The position numbers and the translations under genes were made by a program. From Paenibacillus radicibacter (GTDB taxonomy: Bacteria > Bacillota > Bacilli > Paenibacillales > NBRC-103111), in assembly GCF_024721995.1 (NCBI RefSeq), contig NZ_JANQBC010000005.1, positions 124,001 to 188,000 of the forward strand: 64,000 nucleotides of DNA, written 5' to 3'. Of the stretch, positions 45,169 through 54,228 are shown one piece after another (position 1 is the stretch's first letter; each line of letters starts with the position of its first letter). The notes under the pieces are model-generated. The model did not search any database, had not been told where the DNA came from, and was given only the letters and a program-made list of their open reading frames with translations.

Positions 45169-47241
45169 TTATTCAATTGCCGACATTGTTGTGCGAATGG
45201 TTGATTCTGGTTGCTGCGTATCGGTTGTTGCGTGTCCATGTGCGGTTTTCTCCCAATAAAATGGTTTCGTAATAAGCTGAATCGCGGCTTTAACTGCTGC
45301 AATGCTTAGTAAGACCCAATAAATCGGGGTAAGCAATGTATATTTAATCAATGCGAATGAAAAAGTTTTATTGCCTTTGCTGTGTAAATCTTTCGTGACC
45401 CAGTATATCCCTGCCGTTAGGCTGTACATGAATATAAAATTACCTACGAAAAATTCAACAGCTGCAATATAGTAAATCGGTCCTGGGAAAAATAAAGCGA
45501 TAATCTCCATTTTGGCTAAATACCAAAGTAGCACCATGGCCCAAAAGATTGGATTTAATAGTGGAAGTAAAGGCGTTGCTAGCACCATAGCATGGAAACC
45601 TAGAAAACCTCTTGTTCCCAAATCTCGCCATAACTGAACAGGATTACGCATATGGACAAGCCAAGTCTGCATGTACCCTTTAATCCATCTAGATCGTTGT
45701 CTTATCCAATTGCCTACACGGCTTGTTGCTTCTTCCCAAGTTCGTGAGTCCACGATGGCAGTCTTGTACCCCTCTTTGTACAGACGAACGCCAAGATCAG
45801 CATCTTCTGTAACATTATAAGGATCCCAAGCATTAATCTTTTTGAGAATGTCTGTTTTAAAATGATTCGAAGTTCCACCAAGAGGGATTGGAATATCGAG
45901 CTGCATGACACCGGGAAGTAGTAATTCGAACCACATACTATACTCGTGCGTGAACCAACGGGTTAATAAATTTTGATTGTTGTTAAAATAGTTAAGTTTC
46001 GCTTGTATGCAGCAGCAATTGTCTGGGCTTGTCTTAAAAGCAAGATACACCTTCTTTAACTGATCGGGGTCAGGTCTATCTTCAGCATCGTAAATAACGA
46101 CATATTCACCTCTTGCGCGAATGAGCCCGTAATTACAAGCTTTGGGTTTCGTTTTGGGTAAACTATGTGGAACGATTAACACGGTAAAATAGGCGGGTAA
46201 TTTCTTGATAGCAAGCAATTGTTGAGCTTCTACGTCGTCTTCTTCTATCAAAAGCCTCACATCGAGTTTTGATTTTGGATAATCGAGATTGTTAATGTTG
46301 TTTAGTAGTTGTGGGATAATGTTACTTTCTTTGTATATAGGCACGAGAATGCTATATATGGGTAGTTCACGTTCATCGATTGCGGCAATTTCCTCATCAG
46401 TAAAGCGTAGCTGTGAAGTCTTTTTTGCACCAAATAAGAGAATCGAATACTTAAAAACAGACATGATCATATAACCAACTTGTATGATTATATTTAATAG
46501 GATTAATGACCATAACCAGTTCCAGAATAAGCCGAAGATGAATAGTCCGCAGCATAAGTAAAAGCTCATTTTCTGACCCCAAGTGAAGGTGATGTGGGCC
46601 GAGTTTTCTGGTTTCTCATAAATGAGTTTCTCTGTGCTCTCGTGCATTAATTCTTCGGCATAGACTTCTTTCCAGAAAAATTCCATTTCATCTCTAGTCG
46701 CCATAACTAATTCGATTGGACAATCTAAATAGGCTTCTAATTCAGAAATTTGATCTTGAGATAGTATTTGACTGACTGCAACGATATAACGATTAAAGCG
46801 GCGATTAATGATGATAGCATTGTAGGAACGCGCAACTGCTTCTGGTAATTTGTGCTCGAGTTCAAAGGAAAATTCCTTCCCAATACGTCCTAAGTTGTTC
46901 TGAGTAGCAATTGCACGATAGAGTTGATCCGGTTCAATAAACCGCAGGGATAACAGAATATCGCCCAATACACCACCACTGTGTTGTTGGAATTGAAGAG
47001 CACGATTTAATTGTTCTTGTGTGATTTGACCTGTGTTAACAAGCATCTCGCCGAGCCGAACCTTTTGAGGGGCTGTTTGGGTGATCTGATGGATGAAGTC
47101 TCGATTAATACCAAATAACTCAATGACGATTTCACCTAGCCGCCCGCCATTCTTTGTTTGATAATTAATGGCTTCATCTAGTTGTTCACTCGTAATGATG
47201 CCGTGATCGATTAGCGCTTCTCCAATACGTTGAGATTTCAT
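45169..47241 (-). CDS. GT2 glycosyltransferase with N-terminal MshEN (c-di-GMP-binding-type) domains
   Basis: A 690-aa protein. Two MshEN-type motifs open it: RIGEALIDHGIITSEQLDEA (about 5-28) and RLGEMLVNTGQITQEQLNRA (about 63-86), the pattern that binds cyclic di-GMP in MshE and NfrB. TM helices (about 210-265) lead to a processive GT2 domain: YSILVPIYKESNIIPQLL, the DAEDRPDPDQ metal site, GGTSNHFK, the EDADLGVRL catalytic Asp and RQRSRWIKGYMQTW (QxxRW-like). Three or four C-terminal helices follow. The start at 47241 overlaps the manC stop (ATGA). It probably makes and exports a polysaccharide under c-di-GMP control; the sugar is unknown. Confidence 0.85.
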   Translation of the reverse strand: MKSQRIGEALIDHGIITSEQLDEAINYQTKNGGRLGEIVIELFGINRDFIHQITQTAPQKVRLGEMLVNTGQITQEQLNRALQFQQHSGGVLGDILLSLRFIEPDQLYRAIATQNNLGRIGKEFSFELEHKLPEAVARSYNAIIINRRFNRYIVAVSQILSQDQISELEAYLDCPIELVMATRDEMEFFWKEVYAEELMHESTEKLIYEKPENSAHITFTWGQKMSFYLCCGLFIFGLFWNWLWSLILLNIIIQVGYMIMSVFKYSILLFGAKKTSQLRFTDEEIAAIDERELPIYSILVPIYKESNIIPQLLNNINNLDYPKSKLDVRLLIEEDDVEAQQLLAIKKLPAYFTVLIVPHSLPKTKPKACNYGLIRARGEYVVIYDAEDRPDPDQLKKVYLAFKTSPDNCCCIQAKLNYFNNNQNLLTRWFTHEYSMWFELLLPGVMQLDIPIPLGGTSNHFKTDILKKINAWDPYNVTEDADLGVRLYKEGYKTAIVDSRTWEEATSRVGNWIRQRSRWIKGYMQTWLVHMRNPVQLWRDLGTRGFLGFHAMVLATPLLPLLNPIFWAMVLLWYLAKMEIIALFFPGPIYYIAAVEFFVGNFIFMYSLTAGIYWVTKDLHSKGNKTFSFALIKYTLLTPIYWVLLSIAAVKAAIQLITKPFYWEKTAHGHATTDTQQPESTIRTTMSAIE

Positions 47242-48629
47242 CCGGTTGTACGTCCTTTTCGCCATGTTGTACGCTCTGACCACTGGTAGTCGTACTTAAT
47301 AATGTCATCCTCGCTAATTACTGATCCTATTTGTACTTCGATCATATCGAGATCTTCGAGGGCCATGATTGCGTGTTTAGAGCCAGCAGGGATATAGATG
47401 ATTTCCCCAGTAGAGGCTTGAAATTTGTTGCCGTTAATGACGACATCGGCTTTACCACTGATGATTGTCCAGATTTCATCGCGGCTCAAGTGAACTTGAT
47501 AAGCGATGCTTTTCTCTGAACATACATGTACCCGTTTTGTGAGGGCTTGTTTACTACTTTCTTTATATTCCATATCAATAACACGGTACCAGCCATAGAG
47601 GGTTTCCTCATACATCGGGCGTGCATCCATTTGTTGTATAACATCTTTGAGTCTTGAACTCATTGATTTGTCAGTGACAAGAATTCCATCCGGACTTGCC
47701 GCAATGACGGCATTCGATATGCCCATCACAACAATCGGGATTTGTAGTTCGTTGATGACATGTGTATTTAAACATTCATGACTGATGATTCCTTTACCAT
47801 GCAGGTTGATTGGCATCGTAGTTGTCCATTCATTCCAGGTACCTAGATCACTCCAATTCCCCTCATAAGGGAGGACACCCACATTTGCTTCATTCTCCAC
47901 AACTTGATAATCAAAGCTGATCGAAGGCATAAGGTGGTATTTAGCAAATAAATGGTCGTAATGTGTGGGGAGGTTCCATGTTTCTAGCAATCTAAGCATA
48001 TAACCAAGCCGGAAAGCAAAAACACCACAGTTCCATAAAGCTCCTTGGTCTATTAATTGTGATGCTAATGTTGGAGTAGGTTTTTCAATAAACTTTTCTA
48101 TTGTAAGGAGTTGATCAGTTGCTTCTTGCGTATGTGTTGTGACTATGTAGCCAAATTTTTCGGATGGATGTGTGGGTTTGAGACCCATGAGACCGATATT
48201 GTATGTGGATGATTCGAATTCAGATGCCAACTTGCGAATTGAGGTATAATAACCTTCATCTGCATGGACATCCACAGGCATGACAACAATAACATCATTC
48301 TCATCTGCTAGTTTTTTGGAGTATAAGTAACTTGAGGCTAAGCTGATAGCAGGGAAGGTATCTCGTTTGACCGGTTCTAAGATTAGGGGGATATTGTCCC
48401 CGAGCTGGGATTGAATGATTTCTTTTTGGACAAGGCTTGCAGCAATAACGGCATGATCAGCTAAGTTATTGTTTTCTAATTGTGACCAAACACGTTGTAT
48501 CATCGAGGGTTGTAATTGAAGAGTCGGATTATCTTGATCCATTACTTTAATGAATTGTTTGGAGCGGTTATCGTTGGAAAGTGGCCATAGTCTTTTTCCA
48601 GCGCCCCCTGATAAAAGTATCATTTTCAT
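47238..48629 (-). CDS. manC: Mannose-1-phosphate guanylyltransferase
   Basis: A 463-aa type II enzyme making GDP-mannose. The nucleotidyltransferase domain has LLSGGAGKRLWPLSNDNRSKQF (residues 5-26), IEKPTPTLASQLID and WSDLGTWNEW. The C-terminal cupin domain of the PMI-II family (about 355-460) is RVHVCSEKSIAYQVHLSRDE, IISGKADVV and YIPAGSKHAI. Whether the cupin part still has isomerase activity is uncertain. It is the first gene of the polysaccharide operon, overlapping the MshEN-glycosyltransferase gene by 4 bp, and starts behind AGAGAGG. Confidence 0.92.
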   Translation of the reverse strand: MKMILLSGGAGKRLWPLSNDNRSKQFIKVMDQDNPTLQLQPSMIQRVWSQLENNNLADHAVIAASLVQKEIIQSQLGDNIPLILEPVKRDTFPAISLASSYLYSKKLADENDVIVVMPVDVHADEGYYTSIRKLASEFESSTYNIGLMGLKPTHPSEKFGYIVTTHTQEATDQLLTIEKFIEKPTPTLASQLIDQGALWNCGVFAFRLGYMLRLLETWNLPTHYDHLFAKYHLMPSISFDYQVVENEANVGVLPYEGNWSDLGTWNEWTTTMPINLHGKGIISHECLNTHVINELQIPIVVMGISNAVIAASPDGILVTDKSMSSRLKDVIQQMDARPMYEETLYGWYRVIDMEYKESSKQALTKRVHVCSEKSIAYQVHLSRDEIWTIISGKADVVINGNKFQASTGEIIYIPAGSKHAIMALEDLDMIEVQIGSVISEDDIIKYDYQWSERTTWRKGRTTG

Positions 48630-48865
48630 AGATAATCCCTCTCTAACTAAATAATGATAGGGTCGAATGAATCAGTTGATCTAGGAAAAATAGGTATTAA
48701 GACTTATGTTATCATTGAATATAACTGAAAATTCATAAAATATCTACATAATATATATTAAATTTGTATGTTTATGGAGAATGGTGTTCCACAAAACACC
48801 TTTTCATATGAACCTCTTTTTCGTTACAATGAGAAGACTTCACTTAAGAGAGTAGGCTTGTGAAC

Positions 48866-49924
48866 ATGATCGACTTATCAAAAGTACAGATTCAAGATAT
48901 TGTGATTCATAAAGTAGGCAACAAGGCGAAAGACGAAGGTGTCGTGATCGCCAAAGATTTATATGAGATTCCAAGTGATGAGATCCATCAGGTCTTATTA
49001 AAATATTTTCTAAGCAGCTTCAAATTCGAGACATTCTATAAATTCCATCATGAAGTGGACTTAAATATGAACGAAGTGTATGCCTATACGAGTAAAATGC
49101 TAGTAGATCGTTCTGCATTCGTAGAGCAATCCGGTCATATCTTGCGCCACTTGTATGAACAGTCTGGACATCCGCAGATTAAATCTGGTGAGGTGTACGT
49201 TGTGCATTTTGGCAATATCGTCTATAAGGACTTTCCGGTCAATGCAATTGGGATCTTCAAGTCTGAGAATAAAGACGTATATATTCGTGTGGATGAAATG
49301 GATGGTTCGCAGTTCGATCTGCACTCCGAGCAAGGGGTTAATGTGAAGAAGCTGGATAAGGGCTGTCTGATCTTTAACTTCAAGGCTGATGAGGGCTATG
49401 CAATTAGTATTGTGGATAATGTGAAAAAAGGTAACGAAGAAGCCGCCTATTGGAAGGATGACTTCCTTCGCGTTAGCTTGCTAGAGGATGAACACTACCT
49501 AACCGATCAGTACGTGCGGATGTGCTCGAATTTCTATGATGATGTGATTGTTGCTACGTCCGAGCAGACGGATAAGAAGGACAAGTTGATGTTCCTAAAT
49601 ACGACGATCCAATATTTTGCCCAGCATGATGAGTATAAGGAAGAAGAATTTACGGAGAAGGTGCTGCAAGCGCCGGAACATATCCAAATATTCAAGACGT
49701 ATAAGGAAACGTATGAAGAGATGAATGAATTGCCAACCGTATCGCAGTTTCCGATCTCACACGCGGCGTTGAAGAAGGTCAAGCGTGAGTTCAAGAACGA
49801 CATACGGCTGGACACAGATATTGAGATTAAAGTGAAGAACGATAATTTCGATTATCTGGAGAAGGGCTATGACGAAGAGAAGAAGATGCACTACTACAAA
49901 GTGTATTTCAACCACGAAGCTTAA
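48866..49924 (+). CDS. Nucleoid-associated protein NdpA family
   Basis: A roughly 352-aa member of the 37-kDa nucleoid-associated protein family (YejK/NdpA). Family features are IQDIVIHKVGNKAKDEGV at the N-terminus, LLKYFLSSFKFETFYKFHHE, and a C-terminal KVKNDNFDYLEKGYDEEKKM. The family binds DNA with no known enzymatic activity. The ATG at 48866 is taken; a GTG at 48860 is equally in frame. It is divergent from manC across 230 bp of AT-rich DNA in which I see no clear structure. It overlaps the M50 gene end by 4 bp. Confidence 0.9.
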   Translation: MIDLSKVQIQDIVIHKVGNKAKDEGVVIAKDLYEIPSDEIHQVLLKYFLSSFKFETFYKFHHEVDLNMNEVYAYTSKMLVDRSAFVEQSGHILRHLYEQSGHPQIKSGEVYVVHFGNIVYKDFPVNAIGIFKSENKDVYIRVDEMDGSQFDLHSEQGVNVKKLDKGCLIFNFKADEGYAISIVDNVKKGNEEAAYWKDDFLRVSLLEDEHYLTDQYVRMCSNFYDDVIVATSEQTDKKDKLMFLNTTIQYFAQHDEYKEEEFTEKVLQAPEHIQIFKTYKETYEEMNELPTVSQFPISHAALKKVKREFKNDIRLDTDIEIKVKNDNFDYLEKGYDEEKKMHYYKVYFNHEA

Positions 49925-50613
49925 GATTTAGTTGAGTTCTGAGATTGATTCGTTGGTTGTTGTAAAAAGAATCGGATCGAGCGGCTCGCACACCATAGCG
50001 CGATGATCGTAAATAGCAGGGACCACACGAAGGCAGGAAGCATGGTTGCCTCGCTTAAGTTCGTCGCATCACCTGCCCGTGCGGGCTGCATGATCGATTG
50101 AGTCAACAAATACACAGGACCGACAACCGATTCTACCAAGCTAATAAAAGCGATTAATGCAAAGTAAAGATTGCGCAGCCACGTCCAAGAGATCATATAG
50201 GCGGCTACGTTTAGAATAATGAACCCCGCACACCAGATTACCCCGAACTCATTGCGTACGAAGAGTACGAGCACAAGTAACGTTAAGATCGTCAAGATGA
50301 CGAGTCCGAGCTTTTGACGATTTATTTTGTAGAGATAGAAGAGTAGTACAGTAAACAGCGCTGAGATGATATAACCTGCAAGAGAAATGGGGATGAATCG
50401 CCAAGCGCCTCGTACGGTAGATAACGTCACTCCGCTATGATCGGCAAACAAGTGAATGTACTGCACGTCGCCCGACAAGACAAGGGTCATTAAGGCATGG
50501 CCTGATTCATGAATTAACGTATCCACATTACGGAAAAAAGCCGAGAACGGGATAAAGTGAGTCAATATTGCCGTTCCGATTAGAAAAAGAATTGTTTTCA
50601 CCCATGTGCGCAA
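49921..50613 (-). CDS. M50-like membrane metalloprotease
   Basis: A 230-aa integral membrane protein of the M50B-like group (PF13398 type). The zinc motif HESGH is in DTLIHESGHALMTLVLSGD (about residue 37), within or next to a hydrophobic helix. Six or so helices follow, as in site-2-protease relatives. The start is a TTG at 50613 behind GGTGGGG, and the LOG-family gene lies 21 bp upstream on the same strand. Intramembrane substrates are unknown. Confidence 0.82.
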   Translation of the reverse strand: MRTWVKTILFLIGTAILTHFIPFSAFFRNVDTLIHESGHALMTLVLSGDVQYIHLFADHSGVTLSTVRGAWRFIPISLAGYIISALFTVLLFYLYKINRQKLGLVILTILTLLVLVLFVRNEFGVIWCAGFIILNVAAYMISWTWLRNLYFALIAFISLVESVVGPVYLLTQSIMQPARAGDATNLSEATMLPAFVWSLLFTIIALWCASRSIRFFLQQPTNQSQNSTKS

Positions 50614-50633
50614 ATCGCATCCCCACCTTCTTA

Positions 50634-51215
50634 TTACTCAGATAGTTGTTTCCATTTATTCTCTAGTTCAGGTCTTGTAAAGTTGACCAGAGATTCAACG
50701 AGCGTAGTTGGCTCTCCATCCATAATGAATAGCTGTTTGTTAGATTCCCGTGCAAATCCAGCTGTAATCGCATGATCCACCATGTTATAGAAAGGTTCGT
50801 AGAATCCGTTCACATTCAGCAGTCCTACAGGTTTCTGGTGAATACCGAGCTGCGACCAACTAAGCATCTCGAACAATTCTTCGAATGTTCCGATTCCTCC
50901 AGGTAGTGCAATGAATGCATCAGATAGCTCAGCCATTAACGCTTTGCGCTCATGCATATTGGCCGTCTCATGAAATTCAGTAAGTCCGGTATGTCGCATC
51001 TCCCCGCGGAATAATCCAGCTGGCATAACACCGATTGCCCTGCCGCCCCCTGCGAGCACTGCATCTGCTACGATTCCCATTAGTCCAATCTTCGAACCAC
51101 CATATACAAGTTCGATGCCACGAGCTGCCAATTCCTCTCCTAATCGTTGTGCTCTTTCTGCATATTCAGGCGAATTGCCTACATTTGATCCCGCATATAC
51201 ACAAATTCGTTTCAT
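50634..51215 (-). CDS. LOG-family (TIGR00730) Rossmann-fold protein
   Basis: A 193-aa protein of the cytokinin-riboside-5'-monophosphate phosphoribohydrolase (LOG/YvdD) family. It has the diagnostic PGGIGTFEELFE motif, the N-terminal MKRICVYAGSN, and GSKIGLMGIVADA. Relatives hydrolyse nucleoside 5'-monophosphates to the free base and ribose-5-phosphate. The ATG at 51215 follows GGAGG; an in-frame ATG at 51272 has no site. Confidence 0.92.
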   Translation of the reverse strand: MKRICVYAGSNVGNSPEYAERAQRLGEELAARGIELVYGGSKIGLMGIVADAVLAGGGRAIGVMPAGLFRGEMRHTGLTEFHETANMHERKALMAELSDAFIALPGGIGTFEELFEMLSWSQLGIHQKPVGLLNVNGFYEPFYNMVDHAITAGFARESNKQLFIMDGEPTTLVESLVNFTRPELENKWKQLSE

Positions 51216-51307
51216 AGTGAAAACCTCCATTTTTGTACCGATCATGATAGTTGTCCACTCCTGTAATTTCATAGTTGCATAGACTGTAGATGAAAGGAAT
51301 GGTTAAC

Positions 51308-52105
51308 ATGATATATCCTAATACGAAGTTAGGCAAGTATGAGTTTCTGAAGCAAAACGCCGATTTTGCCGAGTATTTGCCGCAAACGTACGAAATGACG
51401 GACGAGAACATCAAACTCCTTTTTCAAGAAAATAAAACGATCTTTGCGAAGTCCAATACGGGGTTTGGTGGGTTCGGTGTCATTAGAATTAATCAGCTCA
51501 GTCCAACGCGTTATCAAACGATTCATAGTAATGATAAGGTCTACACGTTTGATTCCTTTGAGCACTTGTATAACTACTTGATGCGGATGAGTGGGGGTAA
51601 GACTTATGTCGTGCAGGCGGGACTGCAATTGCTGACGTATGATCGAAAGCCCTTTGACATTCGGATTATGATTCAGAAAAATAGATCAGGCGAGTGGGTT
51701 ACCACAGGAATTGTAGGTCGACTTGCCAAGCGTGGAAAAGTGATTACAAATTTCATGAATGGCGGCAAAGTATACCCACTTACGAAGCTATTATCAGCTT
51801 ACTATGAACGTAAAGAACGGGATTACTATATCGAACGCTTGGAGCGATACGGCAAACGGATAGCAGTCTATATGAGTCAAGGCTACCCGGGTTTTCGGGC
51901 TTTTGGTGTAGATATTGGAATGAGCAAGGACTTTAAGCCTTGGATCATTGAAGTGAATACGAAACCGGGAACGATCCTATTTAAGCATATGAAAGATCGT
52001 ACAATGTATCGGCGAGTAATGAGATATACCAAGTATAAAAGTGATAGTGGAGGTGAGAAAAATGCCAGCGATAAAGAAAGAGAAGAAAACAAAGAAAACG
52101 ATTAA
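51308..52105 (+). CDS. YheC/YheD-like ATP-grasp protein, second copy
   Basis: A 265-aa ATP-grasp protein of the spore-coat-associated YheC/YheD group, paralogous to the one at 41357. It has TIFAKSNTGFGGFGVIRINQL, YVVQAGLQLLTYDRKPFDIRIMIQK and AFGVDIGMSKDFKPWIIEVNTKPG, keeping the E-x-N metal site. The ATG at 51308 has AAAGGA about 9 bp upstream; an ATG at 51290 lacks one. Its 3' end overlaps the next gene by 44 bp in a different frame, so the two are tightly coupled. Confidence 0.88.
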   Translation: MIYPNTKLGKYEFLKQNADFAEYLPQTYEMTDENIKLLFQENKTIFAKSNTGFGGFGVIRINQLSPTRYQTIHSNDKVYTFDSFEHLYNYLMRMSGGKTYVVQAGLQLLTYDRKPFDIRIMIQKNRSGEWVTTGIVGRLAKRGKVITNFMNGGKVYPLTKLLSAYYERKERDYYIERLERYGKRIAVYMSQGYPGFRAFGVDIGMSKDFKPWIIEVNTKPGTILFKHMKDRTMYRRVMRYTKYKSDSGGEKNASDKEREENKEND

Positions 52106-52763
52106 TGCACGCCAGGCAAAAGCGCTAGTCGGTCAATCCGTATGTGTGGAGCTTCATGACGGCAATTATTATATCGGCAAAATAAAAGCCGTAGGTAAGA
52201 ATGAGATGATATTGGATGGAGCCAAGGTGAAAGGGAAGTCGCCAAAGCGTTCGCGGAAATCTACCAAAGGTAAAGAGAAAGCACATGTATCCGGACTGCT
52301 CGGGATGTTAATGGGTCTTGGTGGATCGGGCTTGTTAGGTGGCGGAGGCGGTCTTGGAGGTTTACTTGGCGGGGGCGGACAGAATGGTGGTAACGGAGGT
52401 GGATTGGGGGCACTAGGTGCACTTGGTTCATTGGGATCATTAGGTGGTATGTTTGGCGGTGGTGCGCAGGGTGGAGGATCAGGTGGCGGAGGCTTTGGTG
52501 GTTTAGGAGCCCTTAGTGCACTAAGTGGTCTTGGTGGTTTAGGTGGGCTGATGGGTGGAAAAGGAGGCGGTTTAGGAGGCTTACTAGGCGGTGGTGGTAA
52601 AGCTGCGGCAGTCGAAGGAGCAGAGGCAGCAGCACCGGCAGCTGGAGGTATGTTCGGTAAGATCGGTCGCTTTACTTCGAATATTAGAGTCGGTTACGGC
52701 GTGATGAAGGCAGTGTGGCCGATTGCAAGACCGATGATTGGGCAGATGTTATTGAACAAATAA
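52062..52763 (+). CDS. Glycine-rich protein coupled to the ATP-grasp gene
   Basis: A 233-aa protein. The lysine-rich N-terminus (MPAIKKEKKTKKTINARQ) leads to an Sm-like strand pattern (VGQSVCVELHDGNYYIGKI, KNEMILDGAKVKGK). Residues about 85-190 are a low-complexity Gly/Leu region built from GLGGLLGGGG-type repeats. The C-terminus is an ordered-looking helix (GRFTSNIRVGYGVMKAVWPIARPMIGQML). There is no signal peptide. The ATG at 52062 follows GGAGGTGAG inside the yheC/D-like gene. The pairing suggests a spore-coat or surface structural protein, perhaps modified by the ATP-grasp partner. Confidence 0.8.
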   Translation: MPAIKKEKKTKKTINARQAKALVGQSVCVELHDGNYYIGKIKAVGKNEMILDGAKVKGKSPKRSRKSTKGKEKAHVSGLLGMLMGLGGSGLLGGGGGLGGLLGGGGQNGGNGGGLGALGALGSLGSLGGMFGGGAQGGGSGGGGFGGLGALSALSGLGGLGGLMGGKGGGLGGLLGGGGKAAAVEGAEAAAPAAGGMFGKIGRFTSNIRVGYGVMKAVWPIARPMIGQMLLNK

Positions 52764-52769
52764 ATAGGA

Positions 52770-52887
52770 GTTGGATGAGGCATTTGGTCTAAACAAAGAG
52801 CTTGGTAAGACCCTCATTGTCGTCACGCACAATGATCATGTGGCTGAAGTGGCAGATCGCAGGTTATTCATTGAGGATGGACGATAA
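52770..52887 (+). pseudogene. C-terminal remnant of an ABC transporter ATPase
   Basis: The frame reads ELGKTLIVVTHNDHVAEVAD then RRLFIEDGR and TAA at 52885-52887. This is the H-loop region (VVTHN, switch His) and C-terminus of a LolD/MacB-type ATPase. Walker A, the signature motif and Walker B are absent; upstream it runs directly into the end of the glycine-rich gene. There is no start codon and no partner permease. A strong terminator follows 25 bp later, probably inherited from the lost gene. Confidence 0.7.
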
Positions 52888-52911
52888 AGGGAACTCGCTT
52901 AATCATAATGG

Positions 52912-52965
52912 AAAAAGAAGCAATGTTCAGACAGATGTATGTCTGCTGAACGATTGCTTCTTTTT
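52912..52965. terminator. Bidirectional intrinsic terminator
   Basis: AAAAAGAAGCAA.GTTCAGACAG pairs with CTG.CTGAAC..TTGCTTCTTTTT around a 6-nt loop: a long stem between convergent units. Confidence 0.88.
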
Positions 52966-52969
52966 GCTA

Positions 52970-54172
52970 CTAGGCTTGCATGGAAGGCGTTTCTTCTACG
53001 CTTTGCTTCGATTTTTGCTTGAACATATAGGTGAGATAGATAACGAGATAAGCAACCATCAGTAAGCTGGAGTAACGGTACATCTCGGCATAATGCATAC
53101 GTTCTGCGACGAATCCTAGAATAACAGCTCCACCACCGATTCCTAGATCAAATGCGGAGTAGAACGTTGCGTTCGCTGCTCCTCGGCGCTGAGGTGTAGT
53201 GCGGTTAATGACCCATGCCTGTAAGGATGGCTGAATCGCACCGAAGCCCATACCGTAGAATACGGCTGCTAAGATTAGTCCGCCTGTGGTAGTGGCATAC
53301 GATAGAATGATTAAACCTGCAACGCTTGCGAGTCCACCCGGGAATAGTACCCAGAAGTGACCTTTTTTATCAAATACTTTGCCGGCAAACGTCCGAACGA
53401 TGAATAGACAGATCGCATTGGTCATAAAGAACACACCGACATTCGCAATTCCAATTTCTTTACCGAATAACGTAATGAAGCTTGCGATACCACCATAGGA
53501 AATACCGAGCAGCAGACATAGCAGTGCAGGGAATAGTGCGGTTTTCTCTATCATGCCTGATAAGAGCGATTCCGGTTTTCCTAATGTATGCTTAGCAACT
53601 GGGGGTGTTTTTACAAGCTGACTTAGAATCAAGGCAAGCAAAGTGCTACTTGAGGATGCGATGAACATAACATCAAAGCTGTAGCTCTGAATGAGCCAGA
53701 GCCCCACCATCGGTCCAAGCGCCATCGCTAGTGTCGAGAACATACCGAAGTACCCCATGCCTTCACCGCGCTTAGCAGGAGGAATAATATCAGATACGAT
53801 CGTTCCGTACGTTGTTGTTGCTACACCCCAACCAAGCCCGTGTAAGAAGCGAAGCATAAGGATTAGCATAATGGATGCGGTTAATCCGTAACTGCCAATT
53901 GAGATCAAGCAGATGATCACACCTACGAGTAGTATTATTTTGCGATTAAGACGATCGAGTCCAATACCTGTAAACGGTCGAATAAGTAAAGCCGAGACCG
54001 TGAACATACTAATGACATAGCCGATTATGGAATTGCCACCACCGTTGTTTGCTACATAGACGGGCAAAGTAGCGAGTAACATCTGAAAACCGAAGAATAA
54101 GAACATATTAGATAGAGACAGCAAGATAAAGTCGCGTGTCCATATTGAACGATTAGGACTTGTTTGTTCCAT
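52970..54172 (-). CDS. MFS transporter
   Basis: A 400-aa major-facilitator protein with 12 predicted helices. The loop 2-3 signature region is GIGLDRLNRKIILLVG, with FLHGLGWGVATTTYGTIVSDI, PAKRGEGMGYFGM and PQRRGAANATFYSAFDLGIGGG. The pattern resembles drug/H+ antiporters of the YfmO/YttB type, but the substrate cannot be read. It starts behind GGAGG. A MarR gene precedes it by 56 bp on the same strand, and a shared palindrome occurs in both leaders. Confidence 0.92.
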   Translation of the reverse strand: MEQTSPNRSIWTRDFILLSLSNMFLFFGFQMLLATLPVYVANNGGGNSIIGYVISMFTVSALLIRPFTGIGLDRLNRKIILLVGVIICLISIGSYGLTASIMLILMLRFLHGLGWGVATTTYGTIVSDIIPPAKRGEGMGYFGMFSTLAMALGPMVGLWLIQSYSFDVMFIASSSSTLLALILSQLVKTPPVAKHTLGKPESLLSGMIEKTALFPALLCLLLGISYGGIASFITLFGKEIGIANVGVFFMTNAICLFIVRTFAGKVFDKKGHFWVLFPGGLASVAGLIILSYATTTGGLILAAVFYGMGFGAIQPSLQAWVINRTTPQRRGAANATFYSAFDLGIGGGAVILGFVAERMHYAEMYRYSSLLMVAYLVIYLTYMFKQKSKQSVEETPSMQA

Positions 54173-54200
54173 GGATATTCAATCCTCCTTTTATATTTAG

Positions 54201-54217
54201 ATGCTATAGCATGTATG
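54201..54217. promoter_or_regulatory. MarR-type palindrome before the MFS gene
   Basis: ATGCTATAGCATGTATG shares the core ATGCTATAGCA with the site upstream of the MarR gene. It lies about 30 bp before the MFS start. Confidence 0.55.
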
Positions 54218-54228
54218 TGGTTATAAAA

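Noticed and set aside
52300-52620. Short direct repeats suggesting a CRISPR or tandem array.
   Set aside because: They are GGT/GGA codons of the poly-glycine part of a protein-coding frame, not regularly spaced unique spacers.
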